64,000 nt of DNA from Bacteroides sp. (GTDB taxonomy: Bacteria; Bacteroidota; Bacteroidia; Bacteroidales; Muribaculaceae): positions 137,714-201,713 of the forward strand of contig JAAVDH010000018.1 of assembly GCA_014801865.1 (NCBI GenBank). The letters are read 5' to 3'. A model generated the notes under the pieces. That model worked only from the letters and a program-made list of their open reading frames with translations. It was not told the DNA's origin and searched no databases. Numbering within the stretch: the stretch's first letter is position 1; each line of letters starts with the position of its first letter. Positions 17,172-26,260 of this stretch are shown here, piece after piece. Position numbers and translations under genes: made by a program.

Positions 17172-18563
17172 ATGAATTTGCGATGGATGAAGTTGACGCC
17201 GTTAGCTATTGCGGCCGCCATGATGATAGGTGCGGTGGCTGATGCCGATGCAGCGCGACGCAAGAAGTCCGCTCCCCGCGATATCAATAAGGTGCGCAAG
17301 GAGCAGACTGCGGCTACGAAAGCTATCAAGGAGGCAAATCGCAAGCTTGATGTCAACACCAAGGAGACACGCCGACAGCTCAACCGACTGTCGACCCTCA
17401 ACGGAGAGATACAGGATAAGCGTAAGGAACTGACTAAGCTTCAGACCAGTATTAACACTCTCGCCAATGAAATCAAGGCCAAGCAGGACTCTGTAGACAT
17501 ACTTGAAGGACATCTTGATCATTTGCGCGACAACTATGTGGTCACGCTCCGTGCCATGCAGGAGGCTCCTGCGGCCCTGAGCCCGCTGGCATTCGTCTTC
17601 GCCTCCGATTCGTTTACCGAGGCGTGGCGCCGCATGCGCTATATGCAGCAGTTCAAGGACTGGCACCGGGTAAAGACTGATGAACTGAGAGCATCGGCCG
17701 ACGCGCTGAAATTGAAGCAGTCGGAGCTCTCTGAGCTTCATGCCCGACAGTTGGAGATGGTAGGGAATGTCGCTTCCGTGCAGCATAAACTCGAGGCTTC
17801 GCAGGAGGAGACATCGCGTATCGTGGCCGACCTTAAGAAGGAACAGGGTGCTCTGAAAGCCACGCTAAAGGAGAATGAGGCTAAGATGAAGCAACTTGAC
17901 CGCGAGCTTGACCGTCTTATTGCAGAGGAGCAGAAGAGACAGGAAAGAGCTGACGCCGAGCGTCGTAAACGTGAGGCTGCCGAGGCTAAGAAAAAGTCGC
18001 AGGGACGTGCTTCCTCAGGTAGCGCAAAGGATGGGGTGAAAGGCACTTCAAAGGATGCCTCCAAAAGCGGAGCTACCAATACCAAGGTTGCAAAACCATC
18101 ATCAGGGGGTGCCGCAACGGCCGTAGCTGATGAAAACCGCAAGCTTAATGGCGGGTTCGAGAGCAATAAAGGCAGACTGCTTTTCCCTGTAAGCGGACGT
18201 TACCGCATAGTACGCGGATTCGGTGTGCAGAAGCATCCCGACCTGGCACACGTGGAGACAAACAATAACGGTATCGACGTAGAAGTATCACCCGGCACAA
18301 GGGTTCGCTCGATATTTGACGGTACGGTATCGGCCATCTTCGTACAGCCCGGTTATAATACCATCGTGATGATACGCCATGGCAGTTACATATCCATCTA
18401 TGCCGGATTGCAGGGCGTCACTGTGACCAAGGGACAGAAGGTGAAAGCCAATCAGACCATCGGTTCCGTAAGCCCCGATGTAGAAAACGATAACCGCGCG
18501 ATACTCCACTTCGAGCTGCGCAAGGAGCGCGAGAAACTCAATCCACTAAACTGGGTGAAGTAG
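17172..18563 (+). CDS. EnvC-like murein hydrolase activator (degenerate M23/LytM)
   Basis: 463 residues: signal peptide (about 1-28), long charged coiled coil (about 35-280), low-complexity Lys/Ala/Ser linker, and a C-terminal LytM/M23 domain (about 340-463). The metal site is incomplete. The H of the H-x-G-x-D motif is Asn (N-N-N-G-I-D-V) and the Y-x-H-L motif reads Y-A-G-L, although L-H-F-E-L is kept. Coiled coil plus a dead LytM domain is the EnvC architecture; EnvC activates amidases at the division site instead of cutting itself. I infer the same here. Confidence 0.85.
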   Translation: MNLRWMKLTPLAIAAAMMIGAVADADAARRKKSAPRDINKVRKEQTAATKAIKEANRKLDVNTKETRRQLNRLSTLNGEIQDKRKELTKLQTSINTLANEIKAKQDSVDILEGHLDHLRDNYVVTLRAMQEAPAALSPLAFVFASDSFTEAWRRMRYMQQFKDWHRVKTDELRASADALKLKQSELSELHARQLEMVGNVASVQHKLEASQEETSRIVADLKKEQGALKATLKENEAKMKQLDRELDRLIAEEQKRQERADAERRKREAAEAKKKSQGRASSGSAKDGVKGTSKDASKSGATNTKVAKPSSGGAATAVADENRKLNGGFESNKGRLLFPVSGRYRIVRGFGVQKHPDLAHVETNNNGIDVEVSPGTRVRSIFDGTVSAIFVQPGYNTIVMIRHGSYISIYAGLQGVTVTKGQKVKANQTIGSVSPDVENDNRAILHFELRKEREKLNPLNWVK

Positions 18564-18630
18564 GAGAAATCGGAATAATCAGAGCAGTTGGAGCAATCAG
18601 TGCAATTGGAGATTTGATCGGGGGGAAAGG

Positions 18631-20061
18631 TTACTCCTGGTTGGAGGCAACTGGCATGAGGCCGAGGGTAGCGGCTATGGAGAGCATGTATGCGTAGGCG
18701 GCATCATGTTCGTTGGCCACTTCGCCGTCAAGGATAGCGTTTTTGATGGCTTGCTTGATGGTGCCTACAGTGGCGCAGGGGCTCAGTCCGAAGGTCTCCA
18801 TAATTTCCTGTCCGTCGACGGGTGGCTGATAATTGCGGATATGGTCACGCTCCTCAAGTTCGACCATTTTTTGTCGTACATGCTCGAAGTTGGCAAGATG
18901 GCGCTTTACCTTTTCGGCATTCTTAGAGGTTATATCGGCTTTACATAGCGTCATAAGATCCTCGATGTCGTCGCCGGCATCATTAATCAGTCGTCGTACG
19001 GCAGAGTCGGTCACTTCGTCTTCTACAAGCGCTATGGGGCGCATGTGGAGTTCGACGAGTTTGGCTACGTACTTCATCTTCTCATTGAGCGGGAATTTCA
19101 TCTTGCGGAAAAGACGGGGCACCATCTTGGAGCCGACGAAGTTGTGATTGTGGAATGTCCAGCCGATGTTGTCATCCCAGCGCTTGGTGACGGGTTTGGC
19201 TATGTCATGGAGCAGGGCAGCCCAGCGTAGCCATACGTTATCACTGTTTTCTGCCACTTTGTCGAGCACTTCGAGCGTGTGGAAGAAGTTGTCCTTATGT
19301 CCGCGTCCCTTCACGGTCTCTACGCCGCGCATGGCATCAAGCTCAGGGAATATGAGTTTGAGCAGCCCGGTCTGCGCCAACAGTTTCCATCCGATAGACG
19401 GGCGGGACGACTTCATGATTTTCATCAGTTCGTCCATGATACGCTCGCGCGTTATTATGGTGATACGTCCTGCATTTCGCTTGATGGCCTCAAACGTAGG
19501 CTCGTATATCGTGAAGTCAAGCTGGGTTGCAAACCGTATGGCCCTCATCATACGCAGGGGGTCGTCAGAGAAAGTTATGTCAGGGTCAAGGGGAGTGCGA
19601 ATGATACGTCGGGCGAGATCATCTTCGCCTCCGAAGAGGTCAATGAGTGTGCCGTAGCGCGATGCGTTGACGCACAGGGCCATGGCATTGATAGTAAAGT
19701 CACGTCGCGAGAGGTCTTCTTCCAGAGTGCCGTCCTCTACAATAGGGTTGCGGCTGTCGCGTGAATAGGATTCACGGCGTGCTCCTACGAATTCGAGTTC
19801 AAGGTCGCCGCGGCGTACCTGAGCGGTGCCGTATGTGCGGAATACACTGAGGTGTACACCTTTGCCAATCCGCGAGGCTACCTCACGGGCCACTTCTATG
19901 CCGCTGCCTACGGTTACGAAGTCAATATCCTTGGAGGGGCGCTGTAAAAAGAGGTCGCGCACACATCCTCCCACTGCATAACATTCGCGATTGAGAGAGT
20001 CGGCGGCCAATCCTACCTTGCGGTATATATCTGTAGTGATTCTTTCTGCTATGTGATGCAT
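18631..20061 (-). CDS. cca: CCA tRNA nucleotidyltransferase / poly(A) polymerase family, with HD domain
   Basis: 476 residues. The nucleotidyltransferase core has G-G-C-V-R-D-L and the catalytic K-D-I-D-F (D-x-D) near residue 45, then R-R-D-F-T-I-N-A-M-A and D-P-L-R-M-M-R-A-I-R-F. An HD phosphohydrolase domain follows (R-W-A-A-L-L-H-D-I-A-K-P). Adds or repairs the tRNA 3' CCA end; a poly(A) polymerase role cannot be excluded from sequence. It is last in the run rny-ricT-gldH-M24 peptidase-cca, 15 bases after the peptidase. Several tRNAs elsewhere in the window seem to lack a full encoded CCA, consistent with need for this enzyme. Confidence 0.93.
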   Translation of the reverse strand: MHHIAERITTDIYRKVGLAADSLNRECYAVGGCVRDLFLQRPSKDIDFVTVGSGIEVAREVASRIGKGVHLSVFRTYGTAQVRRGDLELEFVGARRESYSRDSRNPIVEDGTLEEDLSRRDFTINAMALCVNASRYGTLIDLFGGEDDLARRIIRTPLDPDITFSDDPLRMMRAIRFATQLDFTIYEPTFEAIKRNAGRITIITRERIMDELMKIMKSSRPSIGWKLLAQTGLLKLIFPELDAMRGVETVKGRGHKDNFFHTLEVLDKVAENSDNVWLRWAALLHDIAKPVTKRWDDNIGWTFHNHNFVGSKMVPRLFRKMKFPLNEKMKYVAKLVELHMRPIALVEDEVTDSAVRRLINDAGDDIEDLMTLCKADITSKNAEKVKRHLANFEHVRQKMVELEERDHIRNYQPPVDGQEIMETFGLSPCATVGTIKQAIKNAILDGEVANEHDAAYAYMLSIAATLGLMPVASNQE

Positions 20062-20076
20062 GTGTGTATGTCGGTG

Positions 20077-21258
20077 TTACTTGATAAGCTCTATCATCTC
20101 TTCGGGAGCCTTTGTGAGGCATTCCATGCCGTCGGCGCGCACTACATAAGTGTTTTCTATGCCTACGGCGCCGGTCTTCGGAATGACGAACTTGGGTTCG
20201 AGAGCTATGACGTTGCCTTCCTGAAGTATGTCGCGGCTACGGGGAGCTATCACGGGCAATTCGTTGATTTCTATCCCTACTCCGTGGCCTATGAATCCGG
20301 CCTTCTGATGCAGTCCCATGAAGTATTCGTGGAGTCCGGCATCGGCCACCATCTTCTCTGCGAGCTCATACAGCTGTTTTGCGGGAGTGCCAGGAACGCC
20401 GGCCTTGGCCACCGCGCGGCATATATCTATGGAACACTGATGAGCCTTCACGGCAAGCGGGCTAACCTCGCCTATACGGAATGTGCGGGTCATGTCGGTC
20501 ATATATCCCGTGAAGTTGCCGTTCATGTCCACCATCACGCTGTTTCCCGGGGCTATCAGCGTACCGTCACTACCTACGGGCAGCGAGGGATTCATACCGG
20601 CACCACCCATGGCAAAATCATACGGCGTAGGGTTTTCGGCATTTTTGCCTACGAGCAGACTGCCCATGTAGATCTCCATCGTGTCGCCGCTGATACGGAA
20701 TTGTCCGAGGCATCCTTCGAGTCGGGCCACGCGCTCTATCTCTATCTGAAGCTCATTGTCGGTCATTCCCTCGCGGTAAATGTGGGGTATGCGGCTGTAT
20801 ACGAATGAATGGTGTATGCCTGACTTCCTTACTTCCTCAATCTGAGCCGGAGTCTTGACGGCACGAACCTGACGCAGCAGCGGAGATACGTTGACAAAGG
20901 GTATCTCTCCGAAAGCCTTGTCAAGACGGGTTACGGCAGAGTAGGGGAGCAGGTCAAGCTCCAGACCTAAGGGACCGTCAATGGTGATGGCGAGGGTCTG
21001 GCCCATCTCCTCAGGCTTACGGATGTATACCACACCGTCGCCTTTAAGCCCTGAGGGACGGCGAATGAAGAACAGGGGCAACCCCTCGGCGGGTATGTAT
21101 GCATAGCCGGCATACACTCTTCCCGTGAGGTAAAACAGGTTGGCGTTATCTGTTATCAGCAGTTGCTTCACCGAGGCCTCGTTCATGGCCTCTCTGATAT
21201 GGGATATGCGGAGAGCGAACTCTTCGTCAGAAAGAAGTACCAAGGGTGTCATTGTCAT
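20077..21258 (-). CDS. M24-family Xaa-Pro aminopeptidase
   Basis: 393 residues: creatinase-type N-terminal domain (about 1-150) and pita-bread catalytic domain. The five metal ligands are readable: D in V-D-M-N-G-N, D in Y-M-T-D-M-T-R-T-F, H in G-H-G-V-G-I-E-I-N-E-L-P, E in A-L-E-P-K-F and E in G-I-E-N-T-Y-V-V. No signal peptide, so cytoplasmic. It removes N-terminal residues before proline; assignment to a precise subfamily (PepP, PepQ, YpdF) is not possible from motifs alone. It follows gldH after a short gap containing a 20-bp period direct repeat. Confidence 0.9.
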   Translation of the reverse strand: MTMTPLVLLSDEEFALRISHIREAMNEASVKQLLITDNANLFYLTGRVYAGYAYIPAEGLPLFFIRRPSGLKGDGVVYIRKPEEMGQTLAITIDGPLGLELDLLPYSAVTRLDKAFGEIPFVNVSPLLRQVRAVKTPAQIEEVRKSGIHHSFVYSRIPHIYREGMTDNELQIEIERVARLEGCLGQFRISGDTMEIYMGSLLVGKNAENPTPYDFAMGGAGMNPSLPVGSDGTLIAPGNSVMVDMNGNFTGYMTDMTRTFRIGEVSPLAVKAHQCSIDICRAVAKAGVPGTPAKQLYELAEKMVADAGLHEYFMGLHQKAGFIGHGVGIEINELPVIAPRSRDILQEGNVIALEPKFVIPKTGAVGIENTYVVRADGMECLTKAPEEMIELIK

Positions 21259-21264
21259 ACATTA

Positions 21265-21300
21265 TATATGTGTCGCAGACTTAATATATGTGTCGCAGAC
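21265..21300. repeat. Direct repeat of 16 bp with 20-bp period between gldH and the M24 peptidase
   Basis: TATATGTGTCGCAGAC occurs at 21265-21280 and 21285-21300, directly after the gldH stop. It looks like a small tandem duplication in the intercistronic gap; no function is evident. Confidence 0.85.
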
Positions 21301-21834
21301 CTACTTATGCTGTTGGGTCAGTCTTACTCCCACCTGGTCGATGCCTCTGAGGGTATCGACGCGCATGATGTGGCGAACACCTACGCTGAGCACACTGTCG
21401 GTAACTACGCTCATAGGAAGTGACGCACTCATCTGAAAGGAGTCGCCGAAGCCGTTTCCGTACCAACGTCCGAAGGCATCACATAGTTCGACATTGACTG
21501 TGTCGGTATGCACGGCTCCCGAACTTACGGCGGTAGTCACTTCGAGCCACAGGTTGCTGTAGGGATAGTCATTTGTGTGGCGGAGCGCCACCTCAAGAGT
21601 GCCCGACGCGGCATCCGGAGATGTCGGTATCACGAAGTTCAGGGTGTCACCGTAGGCCCATAGTCCGCGCGGGATGGTGCGGAACGACGTGGCGTCAGTG
21701 TCAGAACCGCTGCATGACGGGAGCGTCATCACGGTGAGCAACATGACAGCCGGCATCAGCGAAGATAGTATACCCGATACAAAATTTGAACGGCCTAACG
21801 TGGCAGTGACGCGTGATATGAGGTGTCTGGACAT
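21301..21834 (-). CDS. gldH: Gliding-motility-type lipoprotein GldH
   Basis: 177 residues with a lipobox ending at the Cys in L-P-S-C-S-G. The mature part has the GldH pattern: W-A-Y-G-D-T-L-N-F-V-I-P, N-D-Y-P-Y-S-N-L-W-L, and G-x-G-x-G-D-S/F near W-Y-G-N-G-F-G-D. GldH is part of the gliding/type IX-linked set in Bacteroidetes but is also present in many non-gliding Bacteroidales. An internal Met (start at 21753) would give a more usual signal length. It starts seven bases after ricT. Confidence 0.85.
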   Translation of the reverse strand: MSRHLISRVTATLGRSNFVSGILSSLMPAVMLLTVMTLPSCSGSDTDATSFRTIPRGLWAYGDTLNFVIPTSPDAASGTLEVALRHTNDYPYSNLWLEVTTAVSSGAVHTDTVNVELCDAFGRWYGNGFGDSFQMSASLPMSVVTDSVLSVGVRHIMRVDTLRGIDQVGVRLTQQHK

Positions 21835-21840
21835 GCCTTA

Positions 21841-23355
21841 TCAGGAATTGCTTTTTGCGTCAGAGTTACCGGAGTTACCATGGGTGCCTCCCCCGTTATT
21901 CCCGCCTGCGTTGTTGCCTCCGCCGCTGTTGTTACGCTGCTGAGGCTTTTTACGGCGCTGTCCTTCGGGACGCTGACGCTTCTGTTGAGGCTGTTGGCCA
22001 TCCTTCCGCCCCTCACGCCTGTCATCGCGCTTGTTGTTATCATCGCGGCGATCCTCACGCTTGTCCTCGCGTCGTTCCTCGCGGGGCTGTTGGGGTTCGG
22101 CGTTGTTGCCCTTTGACTTCTTACGCTTTTTCCTTTTGTCAAAGCGGGTAATGTCCTGTCCGAGTATGTCGTTGAATCTCTTCTGTTTACCGTCATCTTC
22201 GGTTTCGCCGTCGCGCTGCAGGGTGAGTGGCTTTTCTCCACGGCGGTTCATGGCCATGATCTCAAATGCGCGGTCGGCATCGATGGTCACGAGATTGGCC
22301 GGTACCGACTTGTCGGTAGAGTAGGTTATCTCGCGCTTGAATATGTCATACTTGAAGTGGAAGTATGTGGCATCGGCTGTCTCGAGGCGCACATCTTTAC
22401 CGGGCATACGCTTTACGCTCTCCACATAGGTGTCTACCTCGAAGTTGAGGCAGCATTTCAGCTTGGCACACTGTCCGGCCAGTTTCTGAGGATTGAGCGA
22501 GATGTCCTGGAAGCGTGCGGCGGCGGTACCTACCGACACGAAGTTGGTCATCCAGCTGGCGCAGCAGAGCGGACGGCCGCAGGGGCCTATGCCACCTATG
22601 CGCCCGGCCTCCTGACGCGCACCGATCTGTTTCATTTCTATGCGCACCTTGAAGGTGTCGGCCAGCACTTTGATGAGCTGACGGAAGTCGACACGCTCGT
22701 CGGCGATGTAGTAGAATATGGCTTTGTTGCCGTCGCCCTGATACTCTACGTCGCCAATCTTCATGTTGAGCTTAAGTCCGTCGGCAATGCGGCGGGCACG
22801 TATCATGGTGTCATTTTCCTTGGCACGGGCTTCGCGATATTTCTCCAGGTCGCCGGGCTTGGCCTTGCGGAATATGCGTTTGATTTCGGAGTCGGGACGC
22901 ACATTGGCCTTGCGCATCTGCAGGGCCACGAGCTGTCCGGTGAGAGTCACCTCGCCTATGTCATGGCCGGGTGAGGCTTCTACGGCTACAAGGTCGCCTA
23001 TTGAGAGTGGCAGATTGGAGGAGTTGCGGTAGAATCCCTTGCGGGTATTCTTAAATTGCACCTCCACGATATCGAAGTCGGCTTTGCCTCCGGGCACATC
23101 CTCAAGCCAGTTGAAGCAGTGGAGCTTGCCGCGCGGAGGCTCCTTGCGGCATGAGCCCGGGCATGAGTCCTTTTGGCAGTCTCTGTTGCACTCTTTGTCG
23201 CAACCGTCGCCACATTCCTTGCCGCACTCAGCCTTGCCGCACTCAGCCTTGTCACACTCCTTGCCGCATCCGTTGCCGCAGCAGGCAGCTGATTCTTCAG
23301 CACTGTCTGTAGCCGGGCGTGACATCTCCTCTGATTTAAAATGGTTTTTACCCAT
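21841..23355 (-). CDS. ricT: PSP1/RicT-family protein with Cys-rich N-terminus and low-complexity C-tail
   Basis: 504 residues. The core (about 90-370) is the PSP1 domain, with the Cys signature G-P-C-G-R-P-L-C-C-A and C-A-K-L-K-C-C-L-N-F that in RicT is linked to an Fe-S cluster. Residues about 24-66 are unusually rich in Cys, with repeated K-A-E-C-G-K-E-C style units. The last 100 residues are R/E/D/Q/G/N-rich and probably disordered, possibly RNA-binding. RicT partners RNase Y in Firmicutes mRNA processing, and here the gene directly follows rny (25 bases), which supports that link. Confidence 0.87.
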   Translation of the reverse strand: MGKNHFKSEEMSRPATDSAEESAACCGNGCGKECDKAECGKAECGKECGDGCDKECNRDCQKDSCPGSCRKEPPRGKLHCFNWLEDVPGGKADFDIVEVQFKNTRKGFYRNSSNLPLSIGDLVAVEASPGHDIGEVTLTGQLVALQMRKANVRPDSEIKRIFRKAKPGDLEKYREARAKENDTMIRARRIADGLKLNMKIGDVEYQGDGNKAIFYYIADERVDFRQLIKVLADTFKVRIEMKQIGARQEAGRIGGIGPCGRPLCCASWMTNFVSVGTAAARFQDISLNPQKLAGQCAKLKCCLNFEVDTYVESVKRMPGKDVRLETADATYFHFKYDIFKREITYSTDKSVPANLVTIDADRAFEIMAMNRRGEKPLTLQRDGETEDDGKQKRFNDILGQDITRFDKRKKRKKSKGNNAEPQQPREERREDKREDRRDDNNKRDDRREGRKDGQQPQQKRQRPEGQRRKKPQQRNNSGGGNNAGGNNGGGTHGNSGNSDAKSNS

Positions 23356-23380
23356 AGTTGTCTGTAAGGGAGGTGAGTGG

Positions 23381-24925
23381 TTACTTCGCGAAAGCTACTG
23401 AGCGAGTTTCGCGGATGACGGTAATCTTTACCTGACCGGGGTAGGTCATTTCGTCCTGAATACGCTGGGCTATTTCGGCTGACAGCTTTTCGGTTTCGGC
23501 ATCGTCAATCTTATCGGCACCGACAATCACGCGGAGTTCACGACCGGCCTGTATGGCATAGGTCTTGATAACGCCGGGATATGAGAGGGCAAGCTGCTCA
23601 AGGTCGTTGAGGCGCTTGATGTAGGCTTCTACGATTTCGCGGCGTGCACCGGGACGCGCACCGGATATGGCGTCGCACACCTGCACGATGGGAGCCAGTA
23701 GCGATGTCTGCTCTATTTCGTCGTGGTGGGCACCGATAGCATTGCAGATTTCGGGCTTTTCCTTATACTTCTCGGCCAACTTCATGCCAAGGAGTGCGTG
23801 GGGCAGTTCGGGTTCTTCATCGGGCACCTTGCCTATGTCGTGGAGCAGACCGGCACGACGTGCCTTCTTGGGGTTGAGACCGAGTTCCGATGCCATTACG
23901 GCGCAGAGATTGGCCGTCTCGCGTGAATGTTGCAGGAGGTTCTGGCCGTAGCTTGAGCGATACTTCATCTTACCTACGAGGCGCACGAGTTCGGGATGCA
24001 GACCGTGGATGCCGAGGTCGATAACGGTGCGTTTGCCGGTTTCGATGATTTCTTCTTCGACGAGTTTACGCACTTTTGTCACCACTTCTTCAATACGCGC
24101 GGGGTGTATACGTCCGTCGGCCACGAGCTGATGGAGAGCCAGGCGGGCTATCTCGCGACGCACGGGGTCGAAGCCTGAGAGCACGATGGCTTCGGGGGTG
24201 TCATCAACGATGATTTCGATACCGGTGGCAGCCTCGAGAGCGCGTATGTTGCGTCCTTCGCGACCGATGATGCGACCCTTGATTTCGTCAGAGTCAATCT
24301 GGAACACTGTCACGGAGTTTTCGATGGCGGTTTCTGTGGCCACACGCTGTATCGACTGTACCACGATGCGCTTTGCCTCCTTGTTGGCGGTCATCTTGGC
24401 TTCGTCCATGATGTCGTTGATATAGCTCTGCGCGGCTGTCTTGGCCTCATCCTTGAGCGATTCGATAAGCTTCTCCTTGGCCTCCTCGGATGAGAGTCCC
24501 GACACGTGTTCGAGCTCTTCCTGAGCCTTGCGGCGCAGGCTGTCAAGTTCGGCTCTGGAGTTTTCGAGCTGTGCGCTCTGCTCTTCGAGGCGAGCTTTGG
24601 TCTGTTCGTTTTCCGATTTGTTGCGCTGGTTTTCGCTCTGCTGCTGGTTGAGCTGATTCTCGCGCTGCTTGAGTTTCGACTCCATCGACTGGACTTTCGA
24701 CATGCGCTGCTGGGCGTTACGTTCGGCCTCGCCCTTGATGCGCAGTTCCTCCTCGCGAGCCTCAAGGAGCTTGTTTTTCTTTATCACTTCAGCCTCGTTG
24801 CGAGCCTCGCGGAGTATCTCCTGCGAGCGGCTGTTGGCATTATTCTTCTGCACTATGAGTGTGCCCCATATACTGGCGGCCACCGCTATGATGAGAGCTA
24901 TTGCCCAGAGGATTGTGTATGTCAT
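23381..24925 (-). CDS. rny: Ribonuclease Y
   Basis: Membrane-anchored endoribonuclease that starts mRNA decay. 514 residues: N-terminal membrane helix ([14 protein letters not shown]), long coiled coil (about 30-200), KH domain with [11 protein letters not shown] near 215, and an HD domain with L-L-H-D-I-G-K-V near 360. Length and layout match the family. Downstream are ricT and gldH; upstream are zapA and a 6S-like RNA. Confidence 0.95.
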   Translation of the reverse strand: MTYTILWAIALIIAVAASIWGTLIVQKNNANSRSQEILREARNEAEVIKKNKLLEAREEELRIKGEAERNAQQRMSKVQSMESKLKQRENQLNQQQSENQRNKSENEQTKARLEEQSAQLENSRAELDSLRRKAQEELEHVSGLSSEEAKEKLIESLKDEAKTAAQSYINDIMDEAKMTANKEAKRIVVQSIQRVATETAIENSVTVFQIDSDEIKGRIIGREGRNIRALEAATGIEIIVDDTPEAIVLSGFDPVRREIARLALHQLVADGRIHPARIEEVVTKVRKLVEEEIIETGKRTVIDLGIHGLHPELVRLVGKMKYRSSYGQNLLQHSRETANLCAVMASELGLNPKKARRAGLLHDIGKVPDEEPELPHALLGMKLAEKYKEKPEICNAIGAHHDEIEQTSLLAPIVQVCDAISGARPGARREIVEAYIKRLNDLEQLALSYPGVIKTYAIQAGRELRVIVGADKIDDAETEKLSAEIAQRIQDEMTYPGQVKITVIRETRSVAFAK

Positions 24926-25097
24926 ACTGGTAAATATTGGGTAGTTGGATTTGTAGAAATGTTATGAATGGTTCTCTTTTTCTTCGAATTATCTGATTAA
25001 TGTCGATTGATTTATGATTGGGTTGATTGAATGTCTATGGTTGTATGTATATTTATACTTAATGAGTTAGCTGTGAATGTTTGAAATGTGGTTATAC

Positions 25098-25225
25098 AAA
25101 AAAAACCGCATCATCATTCCGGCCGGTGCTCTCGTCGGTGTGTGAGAGCATAGCGGATAATGGTGCAGGTCTGATATAATTGATCGTTTATCCTGTAGCC
25201 GGACCGTGAGGCCCGACGAGGGTCA
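25098..25225 (-). ncRNA. ssrS: Candidate 6S RNA (ssrS) between zapA and rny
   Basis: The 297-bp gap between zapA and rny has no ORF. On the minus strand it folds into a rod: CTCGTCGG (complement of 25213-25220) pairs with CCGACGAG (complement of 25131-25138), and GGATAA pairs with TTATCC (25188-25193 with 25155-25160). Between these two stems both strands are unpaired, which gives the central bubble expected of 6S RNA, the regulator that binds RNA polymerase holoenzyme. It ends in eight T (25098-25105). zapA next to ssrS is a known arrangement in Proteobacteria. About 125 nt is short for 6S, so the ends are approximate. The remaining 24926-25097 is AT-rich with no gene. Confidence 0.5.
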
Positions 25226-25516
25226 GTCTTTTATGCCGAGCATCCGGTCGAGGTTGTCCTCGAAGGATGCAAGCACATCGTCAAGGCGAGTCGCCTCTGC
25301 CTGCCGGCTCAGATAGCCTTTGGCAAACAGTAGCGTCACCATTGCAAGAACCTCATGAGGCGTCTTTCGGCTGAATCGTGCCTCGTCGCGCCATGCGTTC
25401 CATACATAGTTGATTTCTTTGGCGGCTTTTCTCAGCAGTTCCTCCTCATCACGGTTGATGCTGAGGCTCAGGGCTGTGTCAGCCACACGCAGATTTATAT
25501 CAAGTTTATCATTCAT
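25223..25516 (-). CDS. zapA: Cell division protein ZapA
   Basis: 97 residues from the ATG at 25516 (M-N-D-K-L-D-I-N-L); the track start is a TTG 15 bases upstream. The small domain I-N-L-R-V-A-D-T-A-L-S-L-S-I with E-E-E-L-L-R-K-A-A-K-E-I-N is the ZapA pattern, followed by a helical C-terminus that dimerises. ZapA bundles FtsZ filaments at mid-cell. A coiled-coil partner-like gene lies directly upstream and the 6S-like RNA overlaps or follows its 3' end. Confidence 0.88.
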   Translation of the reverse strand: MNDKLDINLRVADTALSLSINRDEEELLRKAAKEINYVWNAWRDEARFSRKTPHEVLAMVTLLFAKGYLSRQAEATRLDDVLASFEDNLDRMLGIKD

Positions 25517-25538
25517 CGCATCGTCGGTCAAGATCGCA

Positions 25539-25832
25539 TCATTGGTCGAGATCGTTGATACATTTGTCGATTTCCCGCACTAATTCGGCTAATAATGCCC
25601 GGGTGCCGATTACGCTCTCCCTGTCGGGGCAGAGTGTGGTGACAACCTGAAGATACTCTATCTGACGCTCCAGGCGCTCTATGTCGCGTGCCTGACGCTC
25701 CACGGTTGCTTCGAGTTCCTCAATCTTGACATCAGCCTGCGCTTTCGCCTCCTGTAGCAAGCGATAACGCTCTGTAAGCATGGCAGCCTTGGCGGCAATG
25801 CCGCTTAACCGCAGTTCAAGATTGTCGGCCAT
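25539..25832 (-). CDS. Small coiled-coil protein upstream of zapA
   Basis: 97 residues, almost entirely helical; residues about 25-65 form a heptad-patterned coiled coil (I-E-E-L-E-A-T-V-E-R-Q-A-R-D-I-E-R-L-E). Function is not established. Position directly before zapA and the coiled-coil character suggest a ZapB-like or ZapA-associated division factor, which is inference from context. It has its own promoter box 19 bases upstream of the start codon. Confidence 0.8.
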   Translation of the reverse strand: MADNLELRLSGIAAKAAMLTERYRLLQEAKAQADVKIEELEATVERQARDIERLERQIEYLQVVTTLCPDRESVIGTRALLAELVREIDKCINDLDQ

Positions 25833-25850
25833 TATTATCCCAATTTTTTA

Positions 25851-25858
25851 CAAAAGTA
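25851..25858 (-). promoter_or_regulatory. -7 box for the coiled-coil protein-zapA operon
   Basis: Minus-strand TACTTTTG, a perfect TAnnTTTG match, 18 bases upstream of the start codon, giving a short leader. Confidence 0.55.
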
Positions 25859-26010
25859 GTCATTAATTTTCTAACCGCATAGCGTATGTTTGAAAAAAGC
25901 ATCCCACTCTGTCGAAAAGTACTGAACTGCTGATGTTAAAGGTGTGCGGTGTTCGTAAATAGTGTTTCATACGGATGCCAACAATTGGCATCTCCTCAGT
26001 ATTTAAAGCC

Positions 26011-26260
26011 TTATTTCCAAACATCTAAGAACTTCCAATTCTTGGGAAATCCCATTTCTTGCAGGCTTAGTAAATTGCCACCATCTCCGATGATTGAAAG
26101 GATATTACGCTTCAAATCACTGTCCGGACTGATGATGTTGCTGATATATTTTATGCAGCAAAGCACACTAAACACCTTGTTGGGGTGGAGGGAAATTAAC
26201 GTTTGCCTATCCAAAAATGGGAAATCGGTATTCCATATAAAACTTGAAGACCTCCCCGGG
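26011..26260 (-). pseudogene. C-terminal remnant of an Abi_2-type abortive infection protein
   Basis: Only about 80 residues are open on the minus strand: W-N-T-D-F-P-F, then K-V-F-S-V-L-C-C-I-K-Y-I, then a closing M-G-F-P-K-N-W with V-W-K and stop. This closing pattern (M-G-F-P-x-N-W-x-x-x-x-x-W) is what I know from the end of Abi_2 family proteins, whose full length is about 300 residues. The N-terminal three quarters are missing and replaced by a palindrome (26249-26290). The plus-strand ORF at 25949-26566 is most likely a chance reading frame across this remnant. An 8-bp hairpin (GATGCCAA/TTGGCATC, 25975-25994) lies just beyond its stop. Confidence 0.55.

Noticed and set aside
21823-22116. 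Hydrophobic 97-residue plus-strand ORF inside ricT
   Set aside because: Shadow of the low-complexity ricT tail; hydrophobicity is a by-product of reading Arg/Gln/Gly-rich codons backwards.
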